Counted from the first letter of the stretch, positions 6,430-13,883 are shown. The stretch is DNA of 15,753 bases from an uncultured Coriobacteriaceae bacterium (GCA_900552935.1 USBN01000036.1:1-15753); one strand, 5' to 3'. The notes: generated by a model not told the origin, from the sequence alone. Numbers and translations: made by a program.

Positions 6430-7854
6430 CTACTTGATCCCCGTGAGTCCCTCGCACGCCACGGCAAGGCGCTCGTGCACCTCGGGCAGCACGTCAAGCG
6501 TGGCGAAGTAGTCCGCCGGGGTCTCAGCGCGGCGAATGAGCTCGTCTCCCCCATCCTCGCGGAGGAGCACCTCGGCTGCGCGCAGGCGGCCGTTGTAGTT
6601 GTAGCCCATCGAATAGCCGTGAGCGCCCGAGTCATGGATGACGAGGAGGTCCCCCACCTCGATCTTCGGCAGGTGACGGTCGACGGCGAACTTGTCGTTG
6701 TTCTCGCAGAGGTTACCAGTCACGTCATAGGTCTCGCTCGCCTCGGCGCGCGTCTTGTCCTCGCCGCCAGACTGGCCCACGACGCTCACGTGGTGGTAGG
6801 CGCCGTACATCGCGGGGCGGATGAGGTCGACGGCGCTCGCGTCAACGCCGATGTAGTCCTTGTAGATGCGCTTCTCATGGACGGCGCGCGTCACGACGCA
6901 GCCATAGGGCGCCAACACGAAGCGGCCCATCTCGGTATAAATCGCGACGTCCCCCATGCCGGCGGGAACGAGGATCTCCTCGTAGGCGGCGCGCACGCCC
7001 TCGCCGATCGCGCGGATGTCGTTCGCGATCTGGCCGGGCAGGTAGGGCACGCCCACGCCGCCGGAGAGGTTGACGAACGCCACGTGCGCGCCCGTCTTCT
7101 CCTCGAGCTCAACCGCAAGCCGGAACAGGATGCGCGCGAGCTTGGGGTAGTAGTCGTTCGTCACGGTGTTGCTCGCGAGGAACGCGTGGATGCCGAAGTT
7201 CTTGGCACCCTTGGCCTTGAGCTGGGAGAACGCCTCGAAGAGCTGCTCCGTCGTCATGCCGTACTTGGAGTCGCCGGGGTTATCCATGATGCCATTGGCG
7301 AGCTGGAAGAGGCCGCCCGGGTTGAAGCGGCAGCTCACGGTCTCGGGGATGGGCCCGGCGACCCTTTCGAAGAAGTCGATGTGGCTGATGTCGTCGAAGT
7401 TGACAATCGCCCCCAGCTTGCGGGCGAGGGCGAAGTCCGCCGCGGGCGTGTCGTTGCTCGAGAACATGATGTTCTGACCGGTGGCACCCACGGCCTCGGC
7501 GATCATGAGCTCCGTGTAGCTCGAGCAATCGCAGCCGCAGCCATACTCGCGTAGGATGGAGATCAGCGCGGGGTTAGGGTTGGCCTTCACGGCGAAGTAC
7601 TCGCGAAAGCCGGGGTTCCACGAGAAGGCCTCGCGAATGGCCTCCATGTTGCGGCGAATGCCCGCCTCGTCATACAGATGGAAGGGCGTGGGGTACTTCT
7701 CCGCCAGGGACTCAAGCATGGCCTTGCTGGCGAAGGGGACCTTGAGGTCATACCCATGGTTTGGGAGACGGTCGAGATCAGCGGTGGTGCGGACCTCCGA
7801 CGTCTCACCTTGCGCTGCCCCAGTGGGCAGACAGGTGTCTTCCGGCGCGCTCAT
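6430..7854 (-). CDS. lysA: Diaminopimelate decarboxylase-like PLP enzyme (LysA)
   Basis: Fold-III PLP decarboxylase, predicted to convert meso-DAP to lysine. The 474-residue protein has an N-terminal extension of about 45 residues before YPTPFHLYDE, the PLP lysine in YFAVKANPNP (Lys90), a phosphate-binding region GGVGVPY (265-271), the active-site cysteine motif CENND (383-387), and HGYSMGYNYNGRLRAAEVL (412-430), equivalent to the GYSMxSNYN block of classical LysA. Several of these blocks are variant (see findings), so a related carboxylase specificity cannot be fully excluded. The riboswitch and dap neighbours argue strongly for LysA. The ATG at 7854 has GGAG four bases upstream. A GTG at 7896 would lie inside the riboswitch aptamer and is rejected. 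First gene of the lysine operon. Confidence 0.92.
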   Translation of the reverse strand: MSAPEDTCLPTGAAQGETSEVRTTADLDRLPNHGYDLKVPFASKAMLESLAEKYPTPFHLYDEAGIRRNMEAIREAFSWNPGFREYFAVKANPNPALISILREYGCGCDCSSYTELMIAEAVGATGQNIMFSSNDTPAADFALARKLGAIVNFDDISHIDFFERVAGPIPETVSCRFNPGGLFQLANGIMDNPGDSKYGMTTEQLFEAFSQLKAKGAKNFGIHAFLASNTVTNDYYPKLARILFRLAVELEEKTGAHVAFVNLSGGVGVPYLPGQIANDIRAIGEGVRAAYEEILVPAGMGDVAIYTEMGRFVLAPYGCVVTRAVHEKRIYKDYIGVDASAVDLIRPAMYGAYHHVSVVGQSGGEDKTRAEASETYDVTGNLCENNDKFAVDRHLPKIEVGDLLVIHDSGAHGYSMGYNYNGRLRAAEVLLREDGGDELIRRAETPADYFATLDVLPEVHERLAVACEGLTGIK

Positions 7855-7865
7855 GCGGCTCCAAT

Positions 7866-8050
7866 CGATAGCGCTCCTGCAGGGACGGTGAGCCACGCCC
7901 GCGGCGCGGCCACTGCAGACAGTCCGGCGGGTCTCCCCCGACGGCCCACCCGGTTCGCCGTGCCCGACGTCCAGGTTCGGCGGGGTTGCCCACGCAGGGG
8001 GTCAACGCCTGCCGGCTCGCCCGTGCGCCCTCTCTCCCGCACCTCTATCA
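7866..8050 (-). ncRNA. Lysine riboswitch (L-box) upstream of lysA
   Basis: Reading the minus strand, the leader begins with GATAGAGGTGCG (plus 8049-8038) and ends with GGAGCGCTATCG (plus 7877-7866). GATAG and CTATC close stem P1 about 180 nt apart, the L-box size. In between lie the conserved GCCGAA followed by CTGG, and ACTGTC before the last stem; a P5-like stem starts with CTGCAG and ends with CTGCAG. These are the diagnostic blocks of the lysine aptamer as known from Bacillus lysC. The RNA is unusually GC-rich. Only four bases separate P1 from the lysA GGAG (plus 7859-7862), leaving no room for a terminator, so control is probably translational and turns lysA and the coupled dap genes down when lysine is plentiful. 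Confidence 0.93.
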
Positions 8051-8103
8051 GTGGGGCAACCCTACCACAAACATGCCCCCGAAGCAGCGAAAACCATATC
8101 CGG

Positions 8104-8109
8104 TAAAAT
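8104..8109 (+). promoter_or_regulatory. Candidate -10 element for the lipoprotein gene
   Basis: TAAAAT lies 46 bases before the start codon in the only AT-rich patch of the divergent lysA/lipoprotein intergenic region. No good -35 is visible at 16-18 bases. The same roughly 100-bp stretch (8051-8154) must also hold the minus-strand promoter of the lysine operon, which I could not place. Confidence 0.4.
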
Positions 8110-8154
8110 AAGGTTTACGAGACGTCGACATGACATTCCCCTTAAGGAGGAGCC

Positions 8155-8577
8155 ATGCTCATCACGAGAAGGGCGTTCTTACTCAGCGCCGCCACCGCGG
8201 CATTCGGCCTCGCCGCCTGCCAGAAGCAGGGGGCCTCATGGAGCGCCGAGGCGGATGACTCTCTCGACTACCTCTCTCGCGAGGGCGCGGACGGCGACTC
8301 ATCCGTCCTGACCGGCGACGCCTGGGCCCCGCGCGAGGGCTTCATCCAGCTCCAGCTTTGCGGCGCGTCCATCCCCGGCCAGAAGATCGAGTCCGTCTCC
8401 GAGAAGGACGACACGCTCACGGTAACGCTCGAGGTGCAGGACGGCCCCCAGACGATGGACCTTCTCATCACCGAGTGGCGCCTCACGCCAGAGGGGGACG
8501 CCAACGCCTCCTCCATCGAGCGCGTCATGATCGATTACGGCGGGGGCGATGTCCGCGAGGCGGAGCGCGCCGAGTAG
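8155..8577 (+). CDS. Uncharacterised lipoprotein with Tat-like signal
   Basis: I do not recognise the family. The 140-residue product begins with a signal peptide ending in a lipobox (LAAC, lipidated Cys22). Arg5-Arg6 in TRRAFLL resemble a twin-arginine motif, so export by Tat as a membrane-anchored lipoprotein is plausible. The mature part is small and acidic, with alternating polar and hydrophobic stretches such as GFIQLQLCGASI and DTLTVTLEVQ (about residues 63-100) that suggest a beta-rich domain. No catalytic motif is visible. The start is firm: AAGGAGG lies four bases upstream. It is divergent from the lysine operon and followed by a 209-base gap before the amidohydrolase gene, so a shared function with its neighbours is not established. 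Confidence 0.85.
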   Translation: MLITRRAFLLSAATAAFGLAACQKQGASWSAEADDSLDYLSREGADGDSSVLTGDAWAPREGFIQLQLCGASIPGQKIESVSEKDDTLTVTLEVQDGPQTMDLLITEWRLTPEGDANASSIERVMIDYGGGDVREAERAE

Positions 8578-8684
8578 CTGGCCAACCTCGGGCGCGCAGC
8601 AGTCCCGAGCGGTCGCCCCGGGCGCACGCCGCTCGAGGCCGCCACACCCGCTGCCTTTCCGGCCGCGGCACTCCCGGCGTGGCG

Positions 8685-8741
8685 TATATTCTCGTAACGA
8701 AAAACGATGCGCGCCGCACCCGCACCTGCGGGCGCCGCGCG
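8685..8741 (+). promoter_or_regulatory. Candidate -10 and leader hairpin before the amidohydrolase gene
   Basis: TATATT at 8685-8690 is a good -10-like hexamer without a clear -35. About 20 bases further on, 8710-8741 folds as a GC-rich imperfect stem around CCCGC-ACCT-GCGGG (8719-8732). The core differs by one base in 17 from the hairpin in the dnaK leader (2886-2902). The implied leader is about 90 bases. Confidence 0.35.
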
Positions 8742-8786
8742 AACTCGAGCCGCACGCGCTCGACAACACCACGCAATGGAGGTCCC

Positions 8787-9938
8787 ATGACCGATCTTGA
8801 GCTGCTCACGAAGTTCCGCCGCGACCTACATCGCATACCGGAGCTTTCCTTTGACCTCCCCGAGACATGCGCCTACGTGCGCGATGTTCTCGAGAGCCTC
8901 TCCTGCGAGGTGACCGCCCCCTGCGAGAGCTGTGTCGCCGCCTACTTCGACGTCGACGCCGCCTGCGAGCGTGAGCCCGGCGGCCCCGCCACCGCCATTC
9001 GCGCCGACATGGACGCCCTCCCCATCACCGAGAACAGCGGCGTCGAGTTCTGCTCCTCCAAGCCCGGCCACATGCACGCCTGCGGCCATGACGGCCACAT
9101 GGCCATGGCCCTCGCCGCGGCCTGCTGGGTGGACGAGGTGCTGCGAGGCGTCCGCGAGGGAGCCGCCTGTCCCCTGCCGCGCAACATCCTGTTCGTGTTC
9201 CAGCCCGCGGAGGAGACCACCGGCGGCGCCCGCATCGTCTGCGAGAGCGGCGTGTTCGAGCGCTACCACGCAGACCGCATCTTCGGCTTCCACGTCTGGC
9301 CGGACCTTCCCGCCGGCGTCATCGCGACGCGCCCAGGTGCCCTTCTTGCCCGCGCGAGCGAGACCCACGTGACCATCCACGGCACCTCGAGCCACATCGC
9401 CAAGAGTGCGGACGGCAACGACGCGCTGCTCGCCGGCGCGCACTTCCTCACCGGCGTCGAGGCCCTCATGGCGGAGCTCTCCGCCGAGGAGCCATGCCTG
9501 CTCAAGTTCGGCCTCATGCAGAGCGGCACAGTCTGCAACGCCATCAGCGCGGAGACGAAGGTCGCCGGCAGCCTGCGCGTCTTCTCGGACGAGATGTTCG
9601 ATCGCGCTCGAGCCGGCGTCGAGCAGCGCCTCGCGGACGCCTGTGCCACCTACGGCTGCACCTATGACCTCGACTTTGCCGAAGGCTACCCGCCCGTCAC
9701 GAACGACGCGGCGCTCTATCACCTTGCGAAGTCCGCCCTTGGAGACACGCTCGAGCTCGTGCCCGAGCCCCTCCTCATCGCCGAGGATTTCGCCTTTTAC
9801 CAGCGCCATCTGCCGGGCCTGTTCATGCTGCTCGGCACTGGCACCGGCATCCCGCTTCACTCGGATGAATTCCGCATGGACGAGGACGTGCTCGTCCGCG
9901 GACTCGAGACCTATCGCGCCCTTCTGCGGTGCGAGTAA
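8787..9938 (+). CDS. M20D amidohydrolase, possible N-acetyl-DAP deacetylase
   Basis: Metal-dependent amidohydrolase of peptidase family M20D (IAA-amino-acid hydrolase/hippuricase/DapL group), 383 residues. The N-terminal FRRDLHRIPELSF is typical. Metal ligands are visible in HMHACGHDGH (Cys99, His101), PAEE (Glu142-Glu143), GFHVWP (His169) and PLHSDEF (His358). The dimerisation domain (about 185-300) starts as in the family but has GTSSHIAKSADG where GGHAA-type sequences are more common. Substrate cannot be read from sequence. Because the same locus uses the acetylase DapH and no other deacetylase is seen, N-acetyl-LL-diaminopimelate deacetylase is a good candidate role, but N-acyl amino acid or peptide hydrolysis is possible. 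The start has GGAGG four bases upstream. yfcE follows after ten bases. Confidence 0.93.
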   Translation: MTDLELLTKFRRDLHRIPELSFDLPETCAYVRDVLESLSCEVTAPCESCVAAYFDVDAACEREPGGPATAIRADMDALPITENSGVEFCSSKPGHMHACGHDGHMAMALAAACWVDEVLRGVREGAACPLPRNILFVFQPAEETTGGARIVCESGVFERYHADRIFGFHVWPDLPAGVIATRPGALLARASETHVTIHGTSSHIAKSADGNDALLAGAHFLTGVEALMAELSAEEPCLLKFGLMQSGTVCNAISAETKVAGSLRVFSDEMFDRARAGVEQRLADACATYGCTYDLDFAEGYPPVTNDAALYHLAKSALGDTLELVPEPLLIAEDFAFYQRHLPGLFMLLGTGTGIPLHSDEFRMDEDVLVRGLETYRALLRCE

Positions 9939-9948
9939 GGAGAACCTC

Positions 9949-10533
9949 ATGAAGTTCCTCATCGCAAGCGACATCCACGGCTCCGCCGCCTGGTGCCGTC
10001 GCCTCATGGACGCCCTCGACGCGGAGCAGCCCGACCGCTTGCTCCTCCTCGGCGACATCCTCTACCACGGCCCGCGCAACGACCTCCCCGAGGGCTACGC
10101 GCCCAAGGAGGTCATCGCCATGCTCAACCCGCTCGCATCGAGCATCATCGCCGTGCGCGGCAACTGCGAGGCGGAGGTCGACCAGATGGTCCTCGACTTC
10201 CCCTGCATGGCGGACTACACCACCATCTTCGACCCCGCGGCCGCACTCGCCGCGGATGGTTCTGCACGCGAGAAGCCCGGCTGCGAGCTCTTCCTCACGC
10301 ACGGCCACGTCTACGGAGCGGGCTTCCACAACAGCGTCGACAAGCTGCCGGAGCTCCCCGCCGGCTCCATCCTGCTCTACGGCCACACGCACAAGAAGGT
10401 AAGCGAACCCGCGCCCACGCACGAGGGCGTCTGGGCGTTCAATCCCGGCAGCGTCTCCATCCCCAAGGACGGCACGCACAGCTATGGCGTCTACGAGAAC
10501 GGCGCCGTTCGCCAGGTCGTCATGGAGGCGTAG
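9949..10533 (+). CDS. yfcE: YfcE-type metallophosphodiesterase
   Basis: Calcineurin-like phosphoesterase closely resembling E. coli YfcE, 194 residues. The di-metal site motifs are present: SDIHG (Asp8, His10), LLGDILYHGPRN (Asp36), VRGNCE (Asn72), THGH (His118, His120) and GHTH (His146, His148), followed by the family's FNPGSVSIPK (164-173). E. coli YfcE hydrolyses phosphodiesters in vitro and its physiological substrate is uncertain. A short insertion around residues 95-112 makes this copy slightly longer. The ribosome-binding site TAAGGAG overlaps the stop of the upstream amidohydrolase, so the two are translated from one message. Confidence 0.95.
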   Translation: MKFLIASDIHGSAAWCRRLMDALDAEQPDRLLLLGDILYHGPRNDLPEGYAPKEVIAMLNPLASSIIAVRGNCEAEVDQMVLDFPCMADYTTIFDPAAALAADGSAREKPGCELFLTHGHVYGAGFHNSVDKLPELPAGSILLYGHTHKKVSEPAPTHEGVWAFNPGSVSIPKDGTHSYGVYENGAVRQVVMEA

Positions 10534-10565
10534 CGCGCCGCAACAAACCCCATACGGACGAGACA

Positions 10566-10595
10566 AGCGCCCCGGAACCCATGGTCCGGGGCGCT
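10566..10595. terminator. Hairpin between convergent yfcE and metA
   Basis: AGCGCCCCGGA (10566-10576) and TCCGGGGCGCT (10585-10595) form a perfect 11-bp GC-rich stem with an 8-base loop, centrally placed between two converging genes. Neither side has a proper T-run (AGTCATTCG on plus, TGTCTCG on minus). It may terminate weakly in both directions or block 3' exonucleases. Confidence 0.55.
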
Positions 10596-10655
10596 AGTCA
10601 TTCGAATCCGCACGGGCGCGGAGCCCATGGCGCGGGATGCGGGCGCGAGGACCCG

Positions 10656-11636
10656 CTAGAACTTCGTCGGGATGCCACCCTTTGCGAGGAGTGCCTCGGT
10701 ATGCTCGCGAAGCTCGCGGACGACCTCGGGGATGCGCTCGAACTCGTAAGGCGTCGTCTGGTAGACGTAGTTAATCCAGTTGCGGTAGAGCAGGTTGGCA
10801 TGGCTGCGCCAAGTGAAAATGGGTTGCTTCTCCGGGTCATCGTCGGGGAAGTAGTTCACCGGCAGCTGGATGGGCAGGCCCGCGTGGAAGTCGCGCCAGT
10901 ACTCGTCCGCCAGCGTGTCGCGGCCGTACTCGAAGTGGCCGAGCGCGTAGATCTCGCAGAAGTCGCGCGTGGCGATGAGGGCCGGGCCGCTCGTCTCGCC
11001 GCGGCTGAGCACCTGGAGCGACGGATCGGCGTCGATCTCCTTCTCATCGGGCGCGGCGTGGCGACTGTGCGGCATGTTGTGAACCTCGTCGAAGCCGTTC
11101 GTGAGGAAGTTGTACTCATCGCAGAGACGCTGCGGGAACACGCCAAAGAGCTTGCTGCCCAGCAGACGCTTGTGAACACCGTGAAGGTGATAGAGGCCCG
11201 CGAACGCGCCCCAGCAAAGGAACATCGTGGAGAGCACGTGCTCCTGGGCCCAGTCCATGATGCGGCAAAGCTCGTCCCAATAGTCGACGCTCTCGAACGG
11301 CATCTGCTCGACGGGCGCGCCCGTGATGATGAGGCCGTCATAGTTGTTGGACTTGAGCTCGTCGAACGTGTCGTAGAACTTCACGAGGTGGTCCGCCGCG
11401 TGCGTGGCCTCATGGCTCGAGACGCGCATGAAGTCAACGCTCACCTGGATGGGCGACTTCGAAATCAGGCGGAGGATCTGGGTCTCCGTCTCGATCTTCG
11501 TGGGCATCAGGTTGAGCAGGGCAATGCGCAGCGGACGAATCTGCTGCTTGCTAGCCACGTCCTCCTCGAGGGCGAAAATGCGCTCCTGCTGGAGGATGCG
11601 CTTGGCGGGCAGGCCGTCTGGGATGTTGATGGGCAT
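10656..11636 (-). CDS. metA: Homoserine O-acetyltransferase (MetA family)
   Basis: Acylates homoserine for methionine synthesis. The 326-residue protein is a full-length MetA: PINIPDGLPA start, LNLMPTKIETETQ (41-53), the nucleophile in LCWGAFAGLYH (Cys141), and ALGHFEYGRDT (His234, Glu236 of the catalytic triad). Position 110, equivalent to residue 111 of E. coli MetA, is glutamate (TGAPVEQ). In this family glutamate there is associated with acetyl-CoA and glycine with succinyl-CoA, so O-acetylhomoserine is the likely product despite the common name succinyltransferase. The start matches the family; AAAGG lies about 13 bases upstream, which is rather far. The gene is monocistronic, divergent from the aminopeptidase and convergent with yfcE. 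Confidence 0.96.
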   Translation of the reverse strand: MPINIPDGLPAKRILQQERIFALEEDVASKQQIRPLRIALLNLMPTKIETETQILRLISKSPIQVSVDFMRVSSHEATHAADHLVKFYDTFDELKSNNYDGLIITGAPVEQMPFESVDYWDELCRIMDWAQEHVLSTMFLCWGAFAGLYHLHGVHKRLLGSKLFGVFPQRLCDEYNFLTNGFDEVHNMPHSRHAAPDEKEIDADPSLQVLSRGETSGPALIATRDFCEIYALGHFEYGRDTLADEYWRDFHAGLPIQLPVNYFPDDDPEKQPIFTWRSHANLLYRNWINYVYQTTPYEFERIPEVVRELREHTEALLAKGGIPTKF

Positions 11637-11699
11637 TGAGCCGAGAAACCTTTCTGGGCACACGCGGCGGGGCAAATGAGACTCCGCGCGGGCCATAGC

Positions 11700-11767
11700 G
11701 CCGGTCGGTCTACCGCCGGCAGTCAAACGTACGGTTCTTTATGGTAACGCAGCGAGGCGGGGCGCAA
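11700..11767 (-). promoter_or_regulatory. Candidate metA promoter and leader hairpin
   Basis: On the minus strand TTGCGC (plus 11762-11767) and CATAAA (plus 11738-11743) are 18 bases apart. The predicted leader of about 95 bases starts close to a stem-loop, GCCGG-T-CGG-TCTA-CCG-CCGGC (11700-11720, one bulged T). I could not match the leader to any SAM riboswitch or T-box. Confidence 0.3.
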
Positions 11768-11780
11768 CGTGGCGGCGGCG

Positions 11781-11809
11781 GCGTTGGGTTGGGCCCAAAC
11801 GCCGATAAT
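11781..11809 (+). promoter_or_regulatory. Dyad and -10-like element before the aminopeptidase gene
   Basis: GATAAT (11804-11809) is a near-consensus -10, 30 bases before the start codon. Immediately upstream, GCGTTGGG (11781-11788) and CCCAAACGC (11794-11802) form a dyad with one bulged base. Its position next to the -10 and just upstream of the divergent metA promoter would suit a shared operator. Confidence 0.35.
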
Positions 11810-11839
11810 GGAGCAGACGCCAACGAACGAGGAGTGCCC

Positions 11840-13216
11840 ATGCCCAAACTAGCAAGCTACTACCTGCCCGGCCTCTACGTCGAGGACCACTCCGTGGAGG
11901 TCCCGCTCGACTGGCGCGGCACCGAGCCCGAGCGAGCCGCCACGGACGGACTGCCGGCCGGCGAGCGCATCCATGTGTTCTACCGCACGGCCTGCACACC
12001 CGAAAACGTCGGCCGGGACCTGCCCCTGCTCGTGTTCCTCCAGGGCGGTCCGGGCGGCCAGGGCCCGCGTTTGCTCTCGCCCACCTCGGACGGCTGGATC
12101 GCCGAGGCCATCAAGCACTTCCGCGTGGTGCTGCCAGACCAGCGCGGCACTGGCCGCAGCGAGCACGCGAGCGCCAAGTCCATCGCGCGCCGCGGGGATG
12201 CGCGCGCCCAGGCGGATTACCTCAAGCGACTGCTCGCCCGATCCATCGTGCGCGACCTCGAGTACATCCGCCTCACCGAGTTCGGCGGCCGCGCCTGGAC
12301 CACGCTCGGCCAGAGCTATGGCGGCTTCCTCACGCTCACCTACCTCAGCTTCTACCCGCAGGGCATCGCCGCGAGCTTCACGTGCGGCGGCATCCCGCAT
12401 GTGCCGGCAAGCGCTGCGGACGTCTATGCCCACACGTTCCCGCGCATGGCCGCCAAGACGCGCGCCTATTACGCACGCTACCCCGAGGACGAGGCCCGCA
12501 TGGCCGCGGTCGCGGACCGACTCGCCACAGGCGACGTCACGCTGCCCGATGGCAGCCCGTTCACGCCGCGCCGCCTCCAGACACTCGGCGGCGGCCTGGG
12601 CATGAAGCCCGCGCCCGAGCGCCTGCACAACCTTCTCGACACCGCCTTCGAGACGGGCGATGGCTCCCCCGCCTGCGCCGGCTCCACGCCCGAGCTCACG
12701 GACGGCTTCCTCATGGCCGCGCTTCAGAACCTCACGACGGCCGGCAATCCGCTCTACTGGACGCTGCAGGAGTTCATCTACGCCAACGGCACGCTCGACG
12801 CCCCCATCCGCTGGGCAGCCGAGCACGAATACGCGCGCCATCCCGAGTTCGATGCGGTGGCGCGGCCGCTCATGCTCACGGGCGAGGCGGCGTTCCCCTT
12901 CATGTTCGAGGACGACCCGCTGCTTGCCCCGCTCAAGCCAGCCGTGGACCTGCTCATGGAGGACACGGAGTTCGACGAGATCTACGACGAGCGCCAGCTC
13001 GCGGCAAACGAGGTGCCCCTGCAGGCCGCCGTCTACTTCGATGACCTGTACGTGGACTCGGGCCTGCAGCTCGACACGCTCTCCCGCGTGGCCACAAGCC
13101 ATGCCTGGGTCACGAACGAGTTTGAGCACGACGGCCTGCATGGCAGCGTCGTGTTCGCGCACCTGTTCGAGGAGGCGCTGGGCCGCGGCGACCTCGAGCG
13201 CGCGCTTCGCTCGTAG
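11840..13216 (+). CDS. Prolyl aminopeptidase-like alpha/beta hydrolase (S33)
   Basis: Serine hydrolase of the proline iminopeptidase group, 458 residues, no signal peptide, so presumably cytoplasmic. The oxyanion-hole motif is FLQGGPGGQGPR (67-77), followed by VVLPDQRGTGRS (96-107) and the nucleophile elbow GQSYGGF (157-163, Ser159). A helical cap lies in between. Likely acid and base are an Asp near 401-406 (YFDDLYVDS) and His434 (HDGLHGS). Typical bacterial Pip is about 310 residues; this belongs to the longer form also found in other actinobacteria. It would remove N-terminal proline from peptides, but related hydrolases act on other esters or amides. GGAG lies five bases before the ATG. 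The frame stays open 33 codons upstream without homology or ribosome-binding site. Confidence 0.9.
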   Translation: MPKLASYYLPGLYVEDHSVEVPLDWRGTEPERAATDGLPAGERIHVFYRTACTPENVGRDLPLLVFLQGGPGGQGPRLLSPTSDGWIAEAIKHFRVVLPDQRGTGRSEHASAKSIARRGDARAQADYLKRLLARSIVRDLEYIRLTEFGGRAWTTLGQSYGGFLTLTYLSFYPQGIAASFTCGGIPHVPASAADVYAHTFPRMAAKTRAYYARYPEDEARMAAVADRLATGDVTLPDGSPFTPRRLQTLGGGLGMKPAPERLHNLLDTAFETGDGSPACAGSTPELTDGFLMAALQNLTTAGNPLYWTLQEFIYANGTLDAPIRWAAEHEYARHPEFDAVARPLMLTGEAAFPFMFEDDPLLAPLKPAVDLLMEDTEFDEIYDERQLAANEVPLQAAVYFDDLYVDSGLQLDTLSRVATSHAWVTNEFEHDGLHGSVVFAHLFEEALGRGDLERALRS

Positions 13217-13264
13217 CCACGGGTATAAACGCAACAGGCACCAACCACGAGAGGGGACCAGAGC

Positions 13265-13789
13265 ATGAACGAGGTCATCGAGGCGCTCGAGCAGCGCCGC
13301 AGCTGCAGGAAGTTCTCGGACAAGCCTGTCGAGGACGAGAAGGTAAAGCAGATCGTCGAGGCGGGGCTGTACGCCGCGAGCGGCATGGGCAGGCAGGCCA
13401 CGCACCTCGTCGTAGTAACGAACCCGGATGACGTGGCGCAGCTCAGCCGCATGAACGCGGCCATCATGGGCGCCGAGGGCGATCCATTCTACGGCGCCAC
13501 GACCGTCATCGTCGTACTCACGGACCCCGCCGTTCCCACCTGCGTCGAGGATGGCGCGCTTGTCATGGGCAACCTCATGAACGCGGCGCATGCCCTGGGC
13601 GTGGGGTCGTGCTGGATTCACCGCGCCCACGAGGAGTTTGACTCCGACGAGGGCAAGGCCCTGCTCGCCAAGTGGGGCGTCGAGGGCGAGTGGCGCGGCG
13701 TCGGCCACTGCATCCTCGGCTACGCAGACGAGGGTGGCGAGAAGCCCGCTGTCGAGCGCCTCGCGGACCGCGTCACCTACGTGAAGTAG
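13265..13789 (+). CDS. Nitroreductase-family FMN flavoprotein
   Basis: Small nitroreductase-fold protein of 174 residues. RRSCRKFSDKPV (11-22) is the N-terminal FMN phosphate-contacting motif. LYAASGMGRQATHLVVV (36-52) and the later ALGVGSCWIH and VGHCILGY blocks fit the family. The protein would bind FMN as a dimer and use NAD(P)H to reduce nitro compounds, quinones or another electron acceptor; the natural substrate is not predictable. The start has GAGGGGACCAGAGC upstream. It follows the aminopeptidase by 48 bases in the same direction, so the two may share a transcript, and a terminator lies about 95 bases after the stop. Confidence 0.93.
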   Translation: MNEVIEALEQRRSCRKFSDKPVEDEKVKQIVEAGLYAASGMGRQATHLVVVTNPDDVAQLSRMNAAIMGAEGDPFYGATTVIVVLTDPAVPTCVEDGALVMGNLMNAAHALGVGSCWIHRAHEEFDSDEGKALLAKWGVEGEWRGVGHCILGYADEGGEKPAVERLADRVTYVK

Positions 13790-13883
13790 CCAGGCGCCCC
13801 AAAGCCCGAGCAGACGCCGCCGGCCCACCATCGACTCGCCGAGGCATCTCCGCGCCGCCCGGGCACCGCGCAACACATCCCCC

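Noticed and set aside
8358..8786. N-terminal extension of the amidohydrolase frame back to 8358
   Set aside because: It overlaps the lipoprotein gene in another frame, is Arg/Pro/His-rich, and the ATG at 8787 has GGAGG and the family N-terminus.
8826..10058. 410-codon minus-strand frame opposite the amidohydrolase
   Set aside because: Shadow of a gene with intact metal-binding motifs; composition is low complexity.
11637..11840. SAM riboswitch or T-box ahead of metA
   Set aside because: The leader is short and shows none of the conserved SAM-I/SAM-II/SAM-IV or T-box core sequences that I know.
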